A program made the translations under genes and the position numbers. 64,000 nucleotides of DNA, from positions 62,001-126,000 of the forward strand of contig JAGGAC010000001.1 in assembly GCA_017889635.1 (NCBI GenBank), given 5' to 3'. Each line of letters opens with the position of its first letter. Position 1 is the first letter of the stretch. The notes beneath the pieces were generated by a model. It was not told the DNA's origin. It was given only the letters and a program-made list of their open reading frames with translations, and made no database searches. This document shows positions 52,491 to 61,979 of the stretch, piece after piece. Source of the DNA: Bacillota bacterium. GTDB lineage: Bacteria > Bacillota > Negativicutes > Sporomusales > CTSoil-080.

Positions 52491-54559
52491 TCGGAATCAG
52501 CAATTACCGTTTGGTTGCGTCCTTGCTGTTTGGCTCGGTAAAGCGCCTTATCGGCTGCGGCAATTAGCGACTGAGGCTCCTTGTCCAGGCTGGGGATTAT
52601 AGCGGCACCGCCTACACTAATGGTTACGAAATCACTAACCAACGATTCTTCATGTTTAATAGCTAAATTTTCGACATTAAGGCGCAAGCGTTCAGCAACG
52701 GAAAAGACGCCTTGTTCATTAGTGCATGGTAAGATGATGGCAAATTCTTCGCCACCAAAACGAGCCGCTAAGTCATAGGGACGTTTGGTCAGAGGTTTTA
52801 ACACCGCAGCAACAAGTTTCAGGCATTCGTCACCAGATAGATGTCCGTAAGTGTCGTTGTATATCTTAAAATAATCAATATCCAGCATAATTAAGCCCAA
52901 CTTTAGATGCTGGCGATTTGCGCGCTGCCATTCCAGTGCAAGGATGTCATCAAAATATCGGCGATTGGCAATGCCGGTTAACCCATCAGATAGACTGAGT
53001 TTTTCCAGTTCTTTATTCAGCAGAACCAATTCGTGGGTTCGTTCTTCAACGCGTTTTTCCAGCTCTTCGTGCGAATGGCGAAGAGCTTTTTCAGCATGTT
53101 TCCGTTCGGTAATATCTTCGACAACCCCATCAAACCATTTTACTTCGCCGTTTTCATCATATTGGCCAGTATCAGTAATCGAGCACCAAATCGGCGTGCC
53201 ATCTTTCTTTTTAAGCGCTATTTCGATACTCTTTATTGCTCCGTTAATTTCTTTTTGTTTGACAGAAATTTCATGCTGCTGGCGTAGCTTACTAAGTGAA
53301 GTTGATGCAATCTCATCAGCCGATTCATACCCTAAAATCTTAGCGAGAGCCGGGTTGATTTGTAGAAGCGGCTCGTCTGAGTTGTTTCCACGCCGGTAGA
53401 TGCCGATGCTGACATTGTTGACCAGGGAACGATATTGTTGCTCGCTCTCGCGAAGCTCAGCGTCTCTTTTCCGAATCTGGGCTGCCATGTTGTTAAAGTT
53501 AGCGGCAAGTCGTCCAATCTCGCTCAGGGCAAAAATATCCAACGTTATTCTCATGTCTCCTTGGGCTAGGCGGTTTGTTGCCGCAGATATCTTCATAAGC
53601 GGTTTGGACATTGCGTCAGCTAAGGCAATGCCTAAAAGTACGGCCACTACGCCGGCAAGGAGCATTGCGACAAAGCCAGTTGTGCGAGTTTTGGTTATGT
53701 CAAACATTGTATCAATTACAGGTTGTTGGACAATTACGCGCCATTTAGTTGTCGGCACATAGCTGTAGCCGGCCACGTTTTTTTGGTTATTGTACTCGTA
53801 TTCCATTGTTCCGAATTCGCTCTTGGCAGACGCTTTCACCGGAGTCTGGTGCGAAGCATCAGTTGCGGTGGTAACTAAGCTGGGGTCAAGATGAATAAGT
53901 ATCGTGCCTTCTTGGTTAACGACATAAACATAGCCGGCGTCGCCGATTTTAGCTTGGTTAAGTTTAGCGGTTAAGGTATCAAGATTTATGTTGATTAGCA
54001 ATACGCCGCGCAAAATTCCGTCGCCGGTTTTAATCGGTTCGGCAATGACGACTCCAAGTTTTCCGGTGCTTTTAGTTGTGAGAACATCCGAAATAGCATA
54101 TGTGCCGGTATTCAGCGTGCTGCGATAATACTGGCTACTAGTATAGTTGATGCTGGTATCAAGCGGTTGACCATCAGATCGGGAAACCTGGTTGCCTGCG
54201 GTATCCGCTACAACGGCTAGTTGCACTTCGGGATATTGGGTTACCAAGTCTTCAAGCAACGGGGTTAATCTTTTTTTATCCATAGATTTAATGTCTTGGG
54301 ATGCAGCAAGGTGTTCTAAAGTTTTAATTTTATTTGCGAAGACCTGGTCAATGTTAGCGGCAAGATGTTCAGCCCAATACATGTTTCTTTCAAATACAAC
54401 CTTTATCATGACTTGCTCGTACCACTGCGAGGTTATGAAGGTCATAAGGGCCATGGGCAGTACCATCATAACAACAAATGCGATACCTAGTATTTTGCGA
54501 AAACTACATGGTGCTAAACGTCTGAGAATGAATATTATGATCTTTCTTGTTAATGGCAC
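52487..54559 (-). CDS. Membrane diguanylate cyclase (Cache-HAMP-PAS-GGDEF)
   Basis: 690 aa. TM helix near 25-45, a periplasmic dCache sensor (about 50-275), second helix (about 288-312, GFVAMLLAGVVAVLLGIAL), HAMP, PAS (about 370-490), a short coiled coil and GGDEF. The active motif is GGEEF, and the inhibitory I-site RPYD lies exactly five residues before it, so the cyclase should make c-di-GMP and be product-inhibited. The ligand of the Cache domain is unknown. GTG start after AGGAGG. Confidence 0.92.
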   Translation of the reverse strand: MPLTRKIIIFILRRLAPCSFRKILGIAFVVMMVLPMALMTFITSQWYEQVMIKVVFERNMYWAEHLAANIDQVFANKIKTLEHLAASQDIKSMDKKRLTPLLEDLVTQYPEVQLAVVADTAGNQVSRSDGQPLDTSINYTSSQYYRSTLNTGTYAISDVLTTKSTGKLGVVIAEPIKTGDGILRGVLLININLDTLTAKLNQAKIGDAGYVYVVNQEGTILIHLDPSLVTTATDASHQTPVKASAKSEFGTMEYEYNNQKNVAGYSYVPTTKWRVIVQQPVIDTMFDITKTRTTGFVAMLLAGVVAVLLGIALADAMSKPLMKISAATNRLAQGDMRITLDIFALSEIGRLAANFNNMAAQIRKRDAELRESEQQYRSLVNNVSIGIYRRGNNSDEPLLQINPALAKILGYESADEIASTSLSKLRQQHEISVKQKEINGAIKSIEIALKKKDGTPIWCSITDTGQYDENGEVKWFDGVVEDITERKHAEKALRHSHEELEKRVEERTHELVLLNKELEKLSLSDGLTGIANRRYFDDILALEWQRANRQHLKLGLIMLDIDYFKIYNDTYGHLSGDECLKLVAAVLKPLTKRPYDLAARFGGEEFAIILPCTNEQGVFSVAERLRLNVENLAIKHEESLVSDFVTISVGGAAIIPSLDKEPQSLIAAADKALYRAKQQGRNQTVIADSD

Positions 54560-54781
54560 GAAAATACCTCCTGGCGGAAGCTGGTTAATTATTAAATTTT
54601 CGGTATAAGTTGGTACATATCCTGCTAAGCTGCTTATTACAGCTTTAAATCAAGTTAGCGTTTGTAGAGCTAGGGAATCCTTGTGCATAGTATATTGATA
54701 GGACAAATGAAATGAAATATAATAGTTTAATAATGTTTCCCATCAATGGGATGAAAGTTTGTTACAGGAGATGGAGAAGCC

Positions 54782-55024
54782 ATGAAATATGTTACTAAGG
54801 GTGTTTGTGCTAAAGAAATCAGATTTGAAGTAATGGACGGCAGGGTTAGAAATGTCAAATTTGTCGGTGGGTGCGCTGGTAATCTTAAGGCTATTGGCAT
54901 TTTAGTAGAAGGTATGTCTGTACAAGATGTAATAGGGAAACTGAGGGGGAATATTTGTCAGAATGGTACTTCTTGCGCTGACCAACTTGCCAGAGCATTG
55001 CAAAGTTTAGCGGAAAAAGCATAG
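54782..55024 (+). CDS. TSCPD domain protein (TIGR03905 type)
   Basis: 80 aa: GVCAKEIRFEV..GRVRNVKFVGGCAGNLKAIGILVEGM and C-terminal TSCADQLARAL, the TSCPD signature shared with the C-terminus of vitamin-B12-dependent ribonucleotide reductases. It is a free-standing domain with four Cys, probably metal binding; function unknown. GGAGATGGAG precedes the ATG. Confidence 0.85.
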   Translation: MKYVTKGVCAKEIRFEVMDGRVRNVKFVGGCAGNLKAIGILVEGMSVQDVIGKLRGNICQNGTSCADQLARALQSLAEKA

Positions 55025-55071
55025 GTTATAAACCCAATGTTTTTTACCAGTCTTGAAGGATTGGTTCCAAT

Positions 55072-55121
55072 AAAAGGCGATGTTCCCTGGTATCTTAGGT
55101 ACTCAGGGGACATCGCCTTTT
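55072..55121. terminator. Bidirectional terminator
   Basis: AAAAGGCGATGTTCCCTG and its near-complement CAGGGGACATCGCCTTTT form a long stem around a TATCTTAGGTACT loop. It ends the TSCPD transcript and the minus-strand coat-like gene. Confidence 0.85.
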
Positions 55122-55141
55122 ATAATGCCATTTTTGGCTTA

Positions 55142-55288
55142 TTACCAATAATAATGATGCGGACGGAACCAGCAGCCAAGTCCAAAGCAGGAATGATGGT
55201 AGTGGTAATGGGGGTAGGGATAGGGGGCGGGATAGGGAAGAGGATAATAGTATGGAGTCGGATATTGACGCCAGTATCTTTGATTCAT
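55142..55288 (-). CDS. Tyr/Pro/His-rich small protein, spore-coat-like
   Basis: A 48-aa ORF on the minus strand beginning MNQRYWRQYPTPYYYP and ending RPHHYYW, with a central PYPAPYPYPHYHYHH and SCFGLGCW. A perfect AAGGAGGTG ribosome site lies 8 nt before ATG (55288), and a terminator follows the stop. Tyr, Pro and His account for most residues, a composition typical of cross-linked coat or exosporium peptides of endospore formers. CATAATATA upstream (minus strand, near 55310) resembles a sigma-E/K -10 box, CATAnnnTA. Function is inferred from composition only. Confidence 0.72.
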   Translation of the reverse strand: MNQRYWRQYPTPYYYPLPYPAPYPYPHYHYHHSCFGLGCWFRPHHYYW

Positions 55289-55466
55289 TAAGGACACCTC
55301 CTTATGTAATATATTATGTAAAATATTATGGTATAGTGCTTCTTTTTACTAGCTGAATTTTGGTGTCAAAGGTCGGCTTAAAGGTGAGCGACAAAATAAG
55401 ACAAGAAACGATAAAATATACTGAAATTATTGAACAATAATGTTAAAATAAATAAGGATGTGGCTC

Positions 55467-55904
55467 ATGGCTAATTTGGAATATCGCCTATTTGACGAAG
55501 CTGGTGACTACCCGGCGTTGTACAGCTATCAAAATATTGATAAAGGAGAAATTGCAGCGCGATTTCTTTGCGATAAGTTCATCAAGAACGGGATAGTGTA
55601 TGAAAAAACATCTTGTGCTATTGAAGACTCTTTGTATGTCATCTATGTAAAGGACATCTCTAAAGATGAACCTTTACCGCTGGAGGCGTCTTCAGGCAAG
55701 ACTAGAGTGGAATTACGCCAGGATGGGAGTAGTCCTGTGCCTGGATTGCTGATTGAGGCCTTTGAGTTTATGGATGCTATGGAAGTGGTTATTCAGTTGG
55801 CGAGTGATTATTTTTATTGTATGGATAGAGAATGGCTTAAAACGATGATTGTTATTGATGAAGACCGGAAGGTTTATGTGTGTTATGCAAAACCCTGCAT
55901 GTAG
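55467..55904 (+). CDS. Hypothetical protein
   Basis: 145 aa, acidic, soluble, alpha/beta. It has no signal peptide, membrane segment or recognised domain. Features: LYSYQNIDKGEIAARFLCDKF and an acidic central part ending in a helical MDAMEVVIQLASDYFYCMD. ATG 55458 has little room for a ribosome site; AAGGATG before ATG 55467 is better. It lies 12 nt before the lipoprotein gene and may head the lipoprotein-amidoligase-DUF350 operon. Confidence 0.6.
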   Translation: MANLEYRLFDEAGDYPALYSYQNIDKGEIAARFLCDKFIKNGIVYEKTSCAIEDSLYVIYVKDISKDEPLPLEASSGKTRVELRQDGSSPVPGLLIEAFEFMDAMEVVIQLASDYFYCMDREWLKTMIVIDEDRKVYVCYAKPCM

Positions 55905-55916
55905 GAGGATGAAAGG

Positions 55917-56237
55917 ATGTCTGCTCGCTCAGAGAAGTCCGGAGTAACTAGTGATAAAACAACAAGAGTTGTCAGCCTGTTTATGGCAATTACGCTTTTG
56001 GTTGCACCCGGCTGTGCCACAAATACGAGGCCGGGTCATGTTCATGTAGATAAAAATGGTGACGGGTATTGCGATGAAGATGGACAATCTATGCATTCGA
56101 GTAGTGGTAGTAGTGGCTACTATAGGTCCTCCTATTATGGCGGGTCCTCGAGCGAATCATCTAGTGGGCGTTCTACAGGCATTTCTACAGGCAGTCATGG
56201 CGGCATCGGTGGAAGCAGCGTCAGTGGAGGTGGTTAG
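55917..56237 (+). CDS. Ser/Gly-rich lipoprotein with EF-hand-like loop
   Basis: 106 aa. A basic N-terminus and hydrophobic stretch end in a lipobox, LLVAPGC, giving a mature lipoprotein. After the Cys comes HVHVDKNGDGYCDEDGQ, with the D-x-N-x-D-G spacing of a calcium-binding loop. The rest is Ser/Gly/Tyr-rich low complexity ending in SSVSGGG. It sits directly before an ATP-grasp amidoligase (stop and start adjacent) and a DUF350 membrane protein. In enterics the YgiB/YjfM (DUF1190) lipoproteins occupy this position. The flexible Gly-rich tail could be the substrate of the ligase (inference). Confidence 0.75.
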   Translation: MSARSEKSGVTSDKTTRVVSLFMAITLLVAPGCATNTRPGHVHVDKNGDGYCDEDGQSMHSSSGSSGYYRSSYYGGSSSESSSGRSTGISTGSHGGIGGSSVSGGG

Positions 56238-57479
56238 ATGATGGGGTATCGCGATTTGCGTGAGCAAATATATAATACTATCCGCAAGGAAGAAATTTTC
56301 ACGTGGGATTGTTTGTATAATGAAGAATATGCATTGGCGATGGTGCATTCTATTACTTCGGCGGAGCGAAGGGAGATTCGTGAAGCTACGGAAAATCTGG
56401 GCAAAATTTTTGGGGCTACAGTAAAAATGATCCAGAGCAGCTCTGGAAATGAGCTGCTTGATGAGCTGGGTATTCATCCTGCTGCCGCCGAAGCGGTGCG
56501 ACTTGAGATATTGCCGGATGCTGTGACCTTGATAGGTCGTTTCGACTTTGTACGCAGTCCTATGGGCTGGAAAATGATTGAATTCAATAGTGATACACCG
56601 GGCGGTATAGTAGAAGCCTATTATCTTAATGGCAAGGTGTGTGATTTTTTTGGTGTTGCTAATCCGAATGCTAATATGGAAAAAGATTTAACGGATGCTT
56701 TTCATGATATTGTCGCAAGATACGCGGCACTTGGCTTTAATACCAGCAAAATTGTCTTTAGTGCTCTAGACTGGCATACGGAAGACGCTGGTACCGCTAA
56801 ATATCTACTCCAGCAGTCTAAACTGAAGGCGCGTTTTGTAGCGTTGAAAGAGTTGTCTGTTTCAGATGATAGTTTTTTTGCAGTAGCTGATGGTATGAAG
56901 CAAGATATTGATATTTGGTATAGGCTTCATCCGCTAGGTCTTTTGGCGGAAGATAGAGATGTCGATGGTTATCCGACAGGAGAACATGTTCTTAGTCTGG
57001 TAGCTAGAAGAAAATTGGCACTAATTAATCCGCCTGGAGCATTGGTGGCACAGACAAAGGCATTGCAAGCACTAATCTGGGGCCTGTATGAGGGCGGGAA
57101 TTTTTATACAGAAGAAGAACGAGAAATTATTGGCACCTATATGCTGCCGACTTATTTTGAAAATAGGTTTCTTGGCGAATCTGACTATGTGATAAAACCA
57201 GTGTTGGGGCGGGAAGGGGGCGGCGTGACTATTTGTGACAAGCATGGTGCAATTGTGGATAGAGATCGCGAGCCAGAATATTGGGAACAGACCATGGTGT
57301 ACCAGAAGTATCAGGAATTAGAACATGCTAAGCTTGAAACGTTGGCGGGGCCTTGCGAAAGAAGGTTACTGTGGGGCTCTTTCTTGATTAATGGTAAAGG
57401 ATCGGCTCTTCTTGCCAGAGCTGGCGGTCTTATTACCGATGATTTGGCCTATTTTGTTCCGGTTGCGCTTAAAGAATAA
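56238..57479 (+). CDS. Glutathionylspermidine-synthase-family ATP-grasp ligase (YgiC/YjfC-like)
   Basis: 413 aa. It has GRFDFVRSPMGWKMIEFNSDTPGGIVEAYYLN, DIWYRLHPLG, VIKPVLGREGGGVT (ATP-binding Lys and Gly-rich loop) and the C-terminal GSFLINGKGSALLARAGGLITDDLAYFVPV. This is the synthetase domain of glutathionylspermidine synthase without the amidase half, as in E. coli YgiC and YjfC. Such stand-alone forms have been proposed to ligate amines or amino acids to peptides or proteins. The ATG immediately follows the lipoprotein stop codon; GGAGG lies within the end of that gene. Confidence 0.87.
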   Translation: MMGYRDLREQIYNTIRKEEIFTWDCLYNEEYALAMVHSITSAERREIREATENLGKIFGATVKMIQSSSGNELLDELGIHPAAAEAVRLEILPDAVTLIGRFDFVRSPMGWKMIEFNSDTPGGIVEAYYLNGKVCDFFGVANPNANMEKDLTDAFHDIVARYAALGFNTSKIVFSALDWHTEDAGTAKYLLQQSKLKARFVALKELSVSDDSFFAVADGMKQDIDIWYRLHPLGLLAEDRDVDGYPTGEHVLSLVARRKLALINPPGALVAQTKALQALIWGLYEGGNFYTEEEREIIGTYMLPTYFENRFLGESDYVIKPVLGREGGGVTICDKHGAIVDRDREPEYWEQTMVYQKYQELEHAKLETLAGPCERRLLWGSFLINGKGSALLARAGGLITDDLAYFVPVALKE

Positions 57480-57519
57480 TTTGGTGGGGTTGAACCAAGA
57501 TGGAGGAGGTAGTGTGGAG

Positions 57520-57951
57520 ATGCAATGGATTAATGTCGGTAATTTTTTGATTTATCTGGGTATTTCTTTTCCGTTGTTGGGTTTGGGGTTATATGTCTTT
57601 ATGCGAACAACGCCATATAAGGAATTTGACCTTATAGCCAAAGGGACGGATCTTAGCGATATGCATAAAAGTCTGGCGGCGCAAGCGGCTGCTTTGGACC
57701 TAGGGGGGAAGTTGCTTGGGTTAGCGCTTGTAATGGCCTCCGCCATTTACCATTCCGTAAACCTGGTGGATTTAGCCATTTGGGGAGTTATTGGGATGGT
57801 ATTTCAGGTGATTGTTTTTTATATCTTTGAATGGATTACACCGTTTAAGGTTATTGATGAGATTCCCAAAGGTAATGTCGGGGTCGGTATTTTCTCAGCT
57901 TTCATTAGTCTAGCGACCGGCTTATTGTTAGCAGCTCTTATCAGTTATTAG
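57520..57951 (+). CDS. DUF350 integral membrane protein (YjfL-like)
   Basis: 143 aa with four membrane helices in two repeats (NVGNFLIYLGISFPLLGLGLYVFM..., LGGKLLGLALVMASAIYHSVNLVDLAIWGVIG). It is the DUF350 family seen next to YjfC/YjfM in enterics. Start: ATG 57520, 10 nt after GGAGGAGG, is preferred over GTG 57514. Co-transcribed with the ligase and lipoprotein. Function unknown; it may be the membrane partner of the modification system. Confidence 0.82.
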   Translation: MQWINVGNFLIYLGISFPLLGLGLYVFMRTTPYKEFDLIAKGTDLSDMHKSLAAQAAALDLGGKLLGLALVMASAIYHSVNLVDLAIWGVIGMVFQVIVFYIFEWITPFKVIDEIPKGNVGVGIFSAFISLATGLLLAALISY

Positions 57952-57993
57952 GGCTAATCAATCCGCAGCAATAATAATATGAAAGGTGGGGCC

Positions 57994-60636
57994 ATGGCCA
58001 ATAAGAATTATGCAGGGAAAATTGCCGTAACCTATCTTTTCTTTGGAGTAATCTGGATTCTATTTTCTGATTCGTTGGTGGCCTTTTTTATCCAGAACAA
58101 GGATAGTCTTATTATTGTTTCGGTTGTAAAAGGTTGGATATATGTCCTGCTGACAGCACTGCTTATTTACCTAATGAGCTCATTTTATATGGCTAAGCTT
58201 GATCATGCTGCCGAAAAACTGCAAACTAATTTGGACGAACTTATTACTACCCATGAAGAACTGATGGCCGCAGAGGAAGAGCTTAAGCAGCAGCTTATTG
58301 ATTTAATGCAGGCCAATGAGACAATTTTGAATCAGAATGCTGTATTGTTAATTTTACAGGAGACAGCAACCACCCTGCTTAATCAACTTGACGTGAGAAT
58401 TTTGTTAGAAAAGATTGTTCGTAATGCTGCGGCACTTATTGGAGCTAACGATGGGTTTATATGTTTACTTAACGAAAGAAATAATAACTTTGTTGAGTTT
58501 AACTTAGGAATTGGCGTCTATAAGCATCTAAATGAGATTGACAAGATTAAACCGTACAATGGACTAGCCGGTTTGGTTTTTCAAACAGGTAAAACTCAAG
58601 TTGTTAATAATTATCAAAGCTGGGAGCACAGTCTGACTTTCGATTTTTTAGATACTGTAACTGCTGGCATTGCGTCACCAATTAAATCCGGGCCTAATGT
58701 TATCGGGGTCATTGCTTTTGCCTATACTAAGGCCGGGCAGGTCTTTACCAACGGCGACGTTGAAATTTTAGAGCAGTTTGCTTCATTAGCTTCGATTGCA
58801 ATTGATAATGCGTTCTTAAACAAGCAGATTCAACAAGAATTAGTTGAGCGTAGGAAAAAAGAAGAAATACTAAAAGCAATTTTTGATGCTGCAAATGATG
58901 CAATTGTTATTTTCGATGCTCATTCGTTGGAGATCTTAAACATTAATCCCCGGGCTGTTGAGACGTTTGGTTATAGTCTGGAAGAAGTTCAAAAGATGGG
59001 GATAGCGAAACTTGATAGATTGCACAATAATGGCCAGTTAGTGGAGTCTCTCAAAGAGACGCTTAAGCTTGACGCCCGCTTATTTGAGTCGGTTATGACC
59101 GATAGAGCGGGAAACCGCTTGCATTTAGAATCAAGTATTAAGCAGGCTGTAATTGGTAGTGTTGAGTGTGTTATTGCCGTTATAAGAGATGTTTCTGAAC
59201 GCAGGAAAATGGAAGTTCAACTTGCTCATGCACAAAACCAAAAACTAGCAGTTCTAAAAGCATCGCCGGACTTATTAATCTTGATAAACCGGGAGGGAGT
59301 ATTTCTAGAATGCTATGTTCCAGCAGACTCAAAGCAGTTTGCTGAGCCGGATAAGATAATAGGCAAAAATATTAGGGATGTTTTCTCGGGCCCGATTCTT
59401 AGTAGTACATTAGAGCATCTTCAGCAAGGTGTTGAAAGTAGCGCGGTTCAAATACTGGAATATCAGCTGACACTAAATAGTCAAGTCCATGATTTTGAAG
59501 CACGGTTTGTAAAAAGTGGCGGCGATGAAATGCTGGTAGTTATTAGAGATATTACTACAAGGAAACGAGCGGTACGCCGGTTGGAGTATCTTAGTTTGCA
59601 TGACGCAATGACCAAGGTTTATAATCGGGCATATTTTGAGTCTCAAATTCAGCGACTTCAGAGCAGAAATGAAAAAAGTGTTGGTATTATTGTCTGCGAT
59701 GTAGATGGATTGAAATTAATAAACGACACACTGGGACATCGCTCAGGTGATGAACTATTAAAAATAGTAGCCGATCTACTAATTCGGGCTTGTACTTCAG
59801 TAGATGATGTTATTGCAAGAATAGGCGGAGATGAATTTGCCATTATAGTATTTGAGCCAAACCAGCAAAGGGTGGATATGGTTACAACCGCTATAAAAGC
59901 AGCCGTTAAGGAATATAATGATAATAATGCTCTGTTTCCGCTAAGTTTATCTATAGGCTTTGCTGTTGGCTCCAGTCAAAACTTGGAGAGGATTTTTAAA
60001 GAAGCGGATAATAATATGTATCGGGAAAAAATGCACCAGAGCCTGAGTATGCGAAATGCTTTAGTAGAAGCAATGATGCGTGCTTTAGAAGCTCGTGACT
60101 ATATTACTGAAGGTCATGCGGATCGCCTGCAATATTTGGTGGTAGAACTGGCAAAGAAAACCGGTGTGCCTAGTCAACGGCTAGCTGATTTGCGCCTCTT
60201 GGCAAAATTCCATGATATTGGCAAGGTTGGAATTCCTGATAGTATTCTCTTTAAATCTTCCGCCTTAACGGCGGAAGAGGCCGCTATTATGCGAAGTCAT
60301 TGTGAAATTGGTTTCAGGATAGCTAAATCAGCGCCTGATTTAGCGCCGATCGCTGACTGGGTGCTTAAGCATCAGGAATGGTGGAATGGTATGGGGTATC
60401 CTCTTGGTCTCGCCGGTGAGGCAATTCCTTTAGAATGTCGCATTCTTGCAATCGCTGATGCTTATGATGCGATGACAAGCGACCGACCTTACCGTAAAGC
60501 AATGGATGAAACGATGGCGATTGAGGAGCTAAAGAGGTGCATTGGAACGCAGTTTGATCCGGAATTGACTGAACCGTTTATTCAGATGATTCTTGAAAAA
60601 TCTGGTGGGAAGTCGATAGCATATGGCAATCAATAA
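57994..60636 (+). CDS. GAF-PAS-PAS-GGDEF-HD-GYP c-di-GMP signalling protein
   Basis: 880 aa. Two N-terminal membrane helices (about 10-32 and 45-63) with a very short outside loop, coiled coil (about 70-120), GAF (about 125-280), two PAS domains (about 290-410 and 415-525), GGDEF (about 530-685) with intact GGDEF motif, and HD-GYP (about 690-870) with HDIGKVGIP, SHCEIGF and HQEWWNGMGYP. It can potentially both make and degrade c-di-GMP. The position of the I-site reads SVDD instead of RxxD, so product inhibition is not expected. ATG 57994 after AAAGGTGG is preferred to ATG 57979. Confidence 0.9.
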   Translation: MANKNYAGKIAVTYLFFGVIWILFSDSLVAFFIQNKDSLIIVSVVKGWIYVLLTALLIYLMSSFYMAKLDHAAEKLQTNLDELITTHEELMAAEEELKQQLIDLMQANETILNQNAVLLILQETATTLLNQLDVRILLEKIVRNAAALIGANDGFICLLNERNNNFVEFNLGIGVYKHLNEIDKIKPYNGLAGLVFQTGKTQVVNNYQSWEHSLTFDFLDTVTAGIASPIKSGPNVIGVIAFAYTKAGQVFTNGDVEILEQFASLASIAIDNAFLNKQIQQELVERRKKEEILKAIFDAANDAIVIFDAHSLEILNINPRAVETFGYSLEEVQKMGIAKLDRLHNNGQLVESLKETLKLDARLFESVMTDRAGNRLHLESSIKQAVIGSVECVIAVIRDVSERRKMEVQLAHAQNQKLAVLKASPDLLILINREGVFLECYVPADSKQFAEPDKIIGKNIRDVFSGPILSSTLEHLQQGVESSAVQILEYQLTLNSQVHDFEARFVKSGGDEMLVVIRDITTRKRAVRRLEYLSLHDAMTKVYNRAYFESQIQRLQSRNEKSVGIIVCDVDGLKLINDTLGHRSGDELLKIVADLLIRACTSVDDVIARIGGDEFAIIVFEPNQQRVDMVTTAIKAAVKEYNDNNALFPLSLSIGFAVGSSQNLERIFKEADNNMYREKMHQSLSMRNALVEAMMRALEARDYITEGHADRLQYLVVELAKKTGVPSQRLADLRLLAKFHDIGKVGIPDSILFKSSALTAEEAAIMRSHCEIGFRIAKSAPDLAPIADWVLKHQEWWNGMGYPLGLAGEAIPLECRILAIADAYDAMTSDRPYRKAMDETMAIEELKRCIGTQFDPELTEPFIQMILEKSGGKSIAYGNQ

Positions 60637-60733
60637 CCAGCTTTTGATAGACATAACAAAAACTTATGTATATAATTAAATACAATTACCAAAATTAGCA
60701 CATCAAATTTGCTGAATAAATGGAGTTATTTTT

Positions 60734-61909
60734 ATGTTAAAACAGCCTTTATGGACAAAAAAATTCGTATTAATTTCGATAAGCAATTTTTTTCAGTTTA
60801 TGACCTTTTATGCTTTAATATCAACTCTTCCGGCATTTGTACTGAATAGTTTAGGTGATAGTCAGCAAGCCGCAGGAATGGCTGTATCCGCTTTTATGAT
60901 CAGCGCGCTCCTCATCCGCCCGCTAGCAGGGCAATGGGTGGACAAGCTCGAAAGAAAGAAACTGCTTCTTTTATCACTTGGCTTTTTCTTTCTTGTAAGT
61001 TTTGGTTATCTTGGCGCAACAACCATCAGTATTATTCTGGTGATACGTTTTCTTCAAGGTATTGCGTTTGGAATAGCAAATACTGTAACTGCAACATTAG
61101 CTGCCGAATTTATTCCCGAGGAGCGAAAGGGCGAAGGGATCGGTTATTTTGCCACATGTATGAGCTTAGCAGTGGCGCTTGGACCATTTTTGGGTCTTAC
61201 AATTATCGCTCATTATAGTTTTGATGTTTTATTTATTATTATAGTCGGTTTATCTTTTTTGGCGCTTGTTGCCGCAGCTCTGATTAAGATTCCTGAAGTT
61301 AGGATACATGATGCCGTTAACCATAAGACATCATGGAGTCTGAAACAATATTTTGAACCTAGTGCTGTGCCTGGTGGAATAGCCAGCTTGTGCATTCTCT
61401 TTTCTTTTAGCGGAATTGCAACATTTGTATCGTTGTACGCTGCTGACCTTGGAATGAGTGAATATGCCCGGTACTTTTTTATTTTGTATGCAGTAATGGT
61501 AGTCTTAGCACGCCCAGTGGCTGGAAGGATGCTAGATAAGTTTGGGCCGGACATTGTTGTTTATCCGGCGATTATTTTATTTACAGTAGCGTTGGTTATA
61601 TTGAGCAGGTTAATGTCACCAAGTAGTTTCCTGGTTGTCGGAGGGCTTATCGGGGTCGGTTTTGGATCACTTTTTTCAAGCTTTCAAACAATCGCTGTAA
61701 GTAGCGCTCCCAGTAATCGCAAAGGCCTAGCTACATCAACCTTTTTGTTACTAACCGATCTTGGGATGGGGCTTGGACCGTTTATACTTGGTTTTATTGT
61801 TGCTTGGACCAATTATAGCAGTATGTATATGGTTACTGCCTCGGTTGTTGGTCTGGCTGCTCTTGCTTACTACGCTTTAGGACGAGTAGCCTGTCTAAAA
61901 GGCGCATAA
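60734..61909 (+). CDS. MFS transporter (drug-efflux type)
   Basis: 391 aa, 12 membrane segments. The motif-A-like loop RPLAGQWVDKLERKK lies between helices 2 and 3, and motif C-like GYFATCMSLAVALGPFLGL in helix 5 is typical of proton-driven exporters. The second-half counterpart, ARPVAGRMLDKFGPD, is also present. Substrate unknown. Monocistronic, ending in a large hairpin terminator. Confidence 0.85.
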   Translation: MLKQPLWTKKFVLISISNFFQFMTFYALISTLPAFVLNSLGDSQQAAGMAVSAFMISALLIRPLAGQWVDKLERKKLLLLSLGFFFLVSFGYLGATTISIILVIRFLQGIAFGIANTVTATLAAEFIPEERKGEGIGYFATCMSLAVALGPFLGLTIIAHYSFDVLFIIIVGLSFLALVAAALIKIPEVRIHDAVNHKTSWSLKQYFEPSAVPGGIASLCILFSFSGIATFVSLYAADLGMSEYARYFFILYAVMVVLARPVAGRMLDKFGPDIVVYPAIILFTVALVILSRLMSPSSFLVVGGLIGVGFGSLFSSFQTIAVSSAPSNRKGLATSTFLLLTDLGMGLGPFILGFIVAWTNYSSMYMVTASVVGLAALAYYALGRVACLKGA

Positions 61910-61915
61910 GGATAA

Positions 61916-61979
61916 AAGCTTATAAAATAAAGCTCTAGGCTTTCTGTAATGAAGGCCTAGAGCTTTATTTTGTAAGCTT
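61916..61979. terminator. Long bidirectional terminator
   Basis: A stem of about 25 bp (61916-61940 with 61955-61979, two mismatches) closes on a 14-nt loop. It abuts the stop codon of the minus-strand LPP20-like gene. Confidence 0.9.

Noticed and set aside
55037-55291. 84-codon plus-strand frame
   Set aside because: It has no ribosome site, runs through a terminator hairpin, and is antisense to the better-supported 48-aa coat-like gene.
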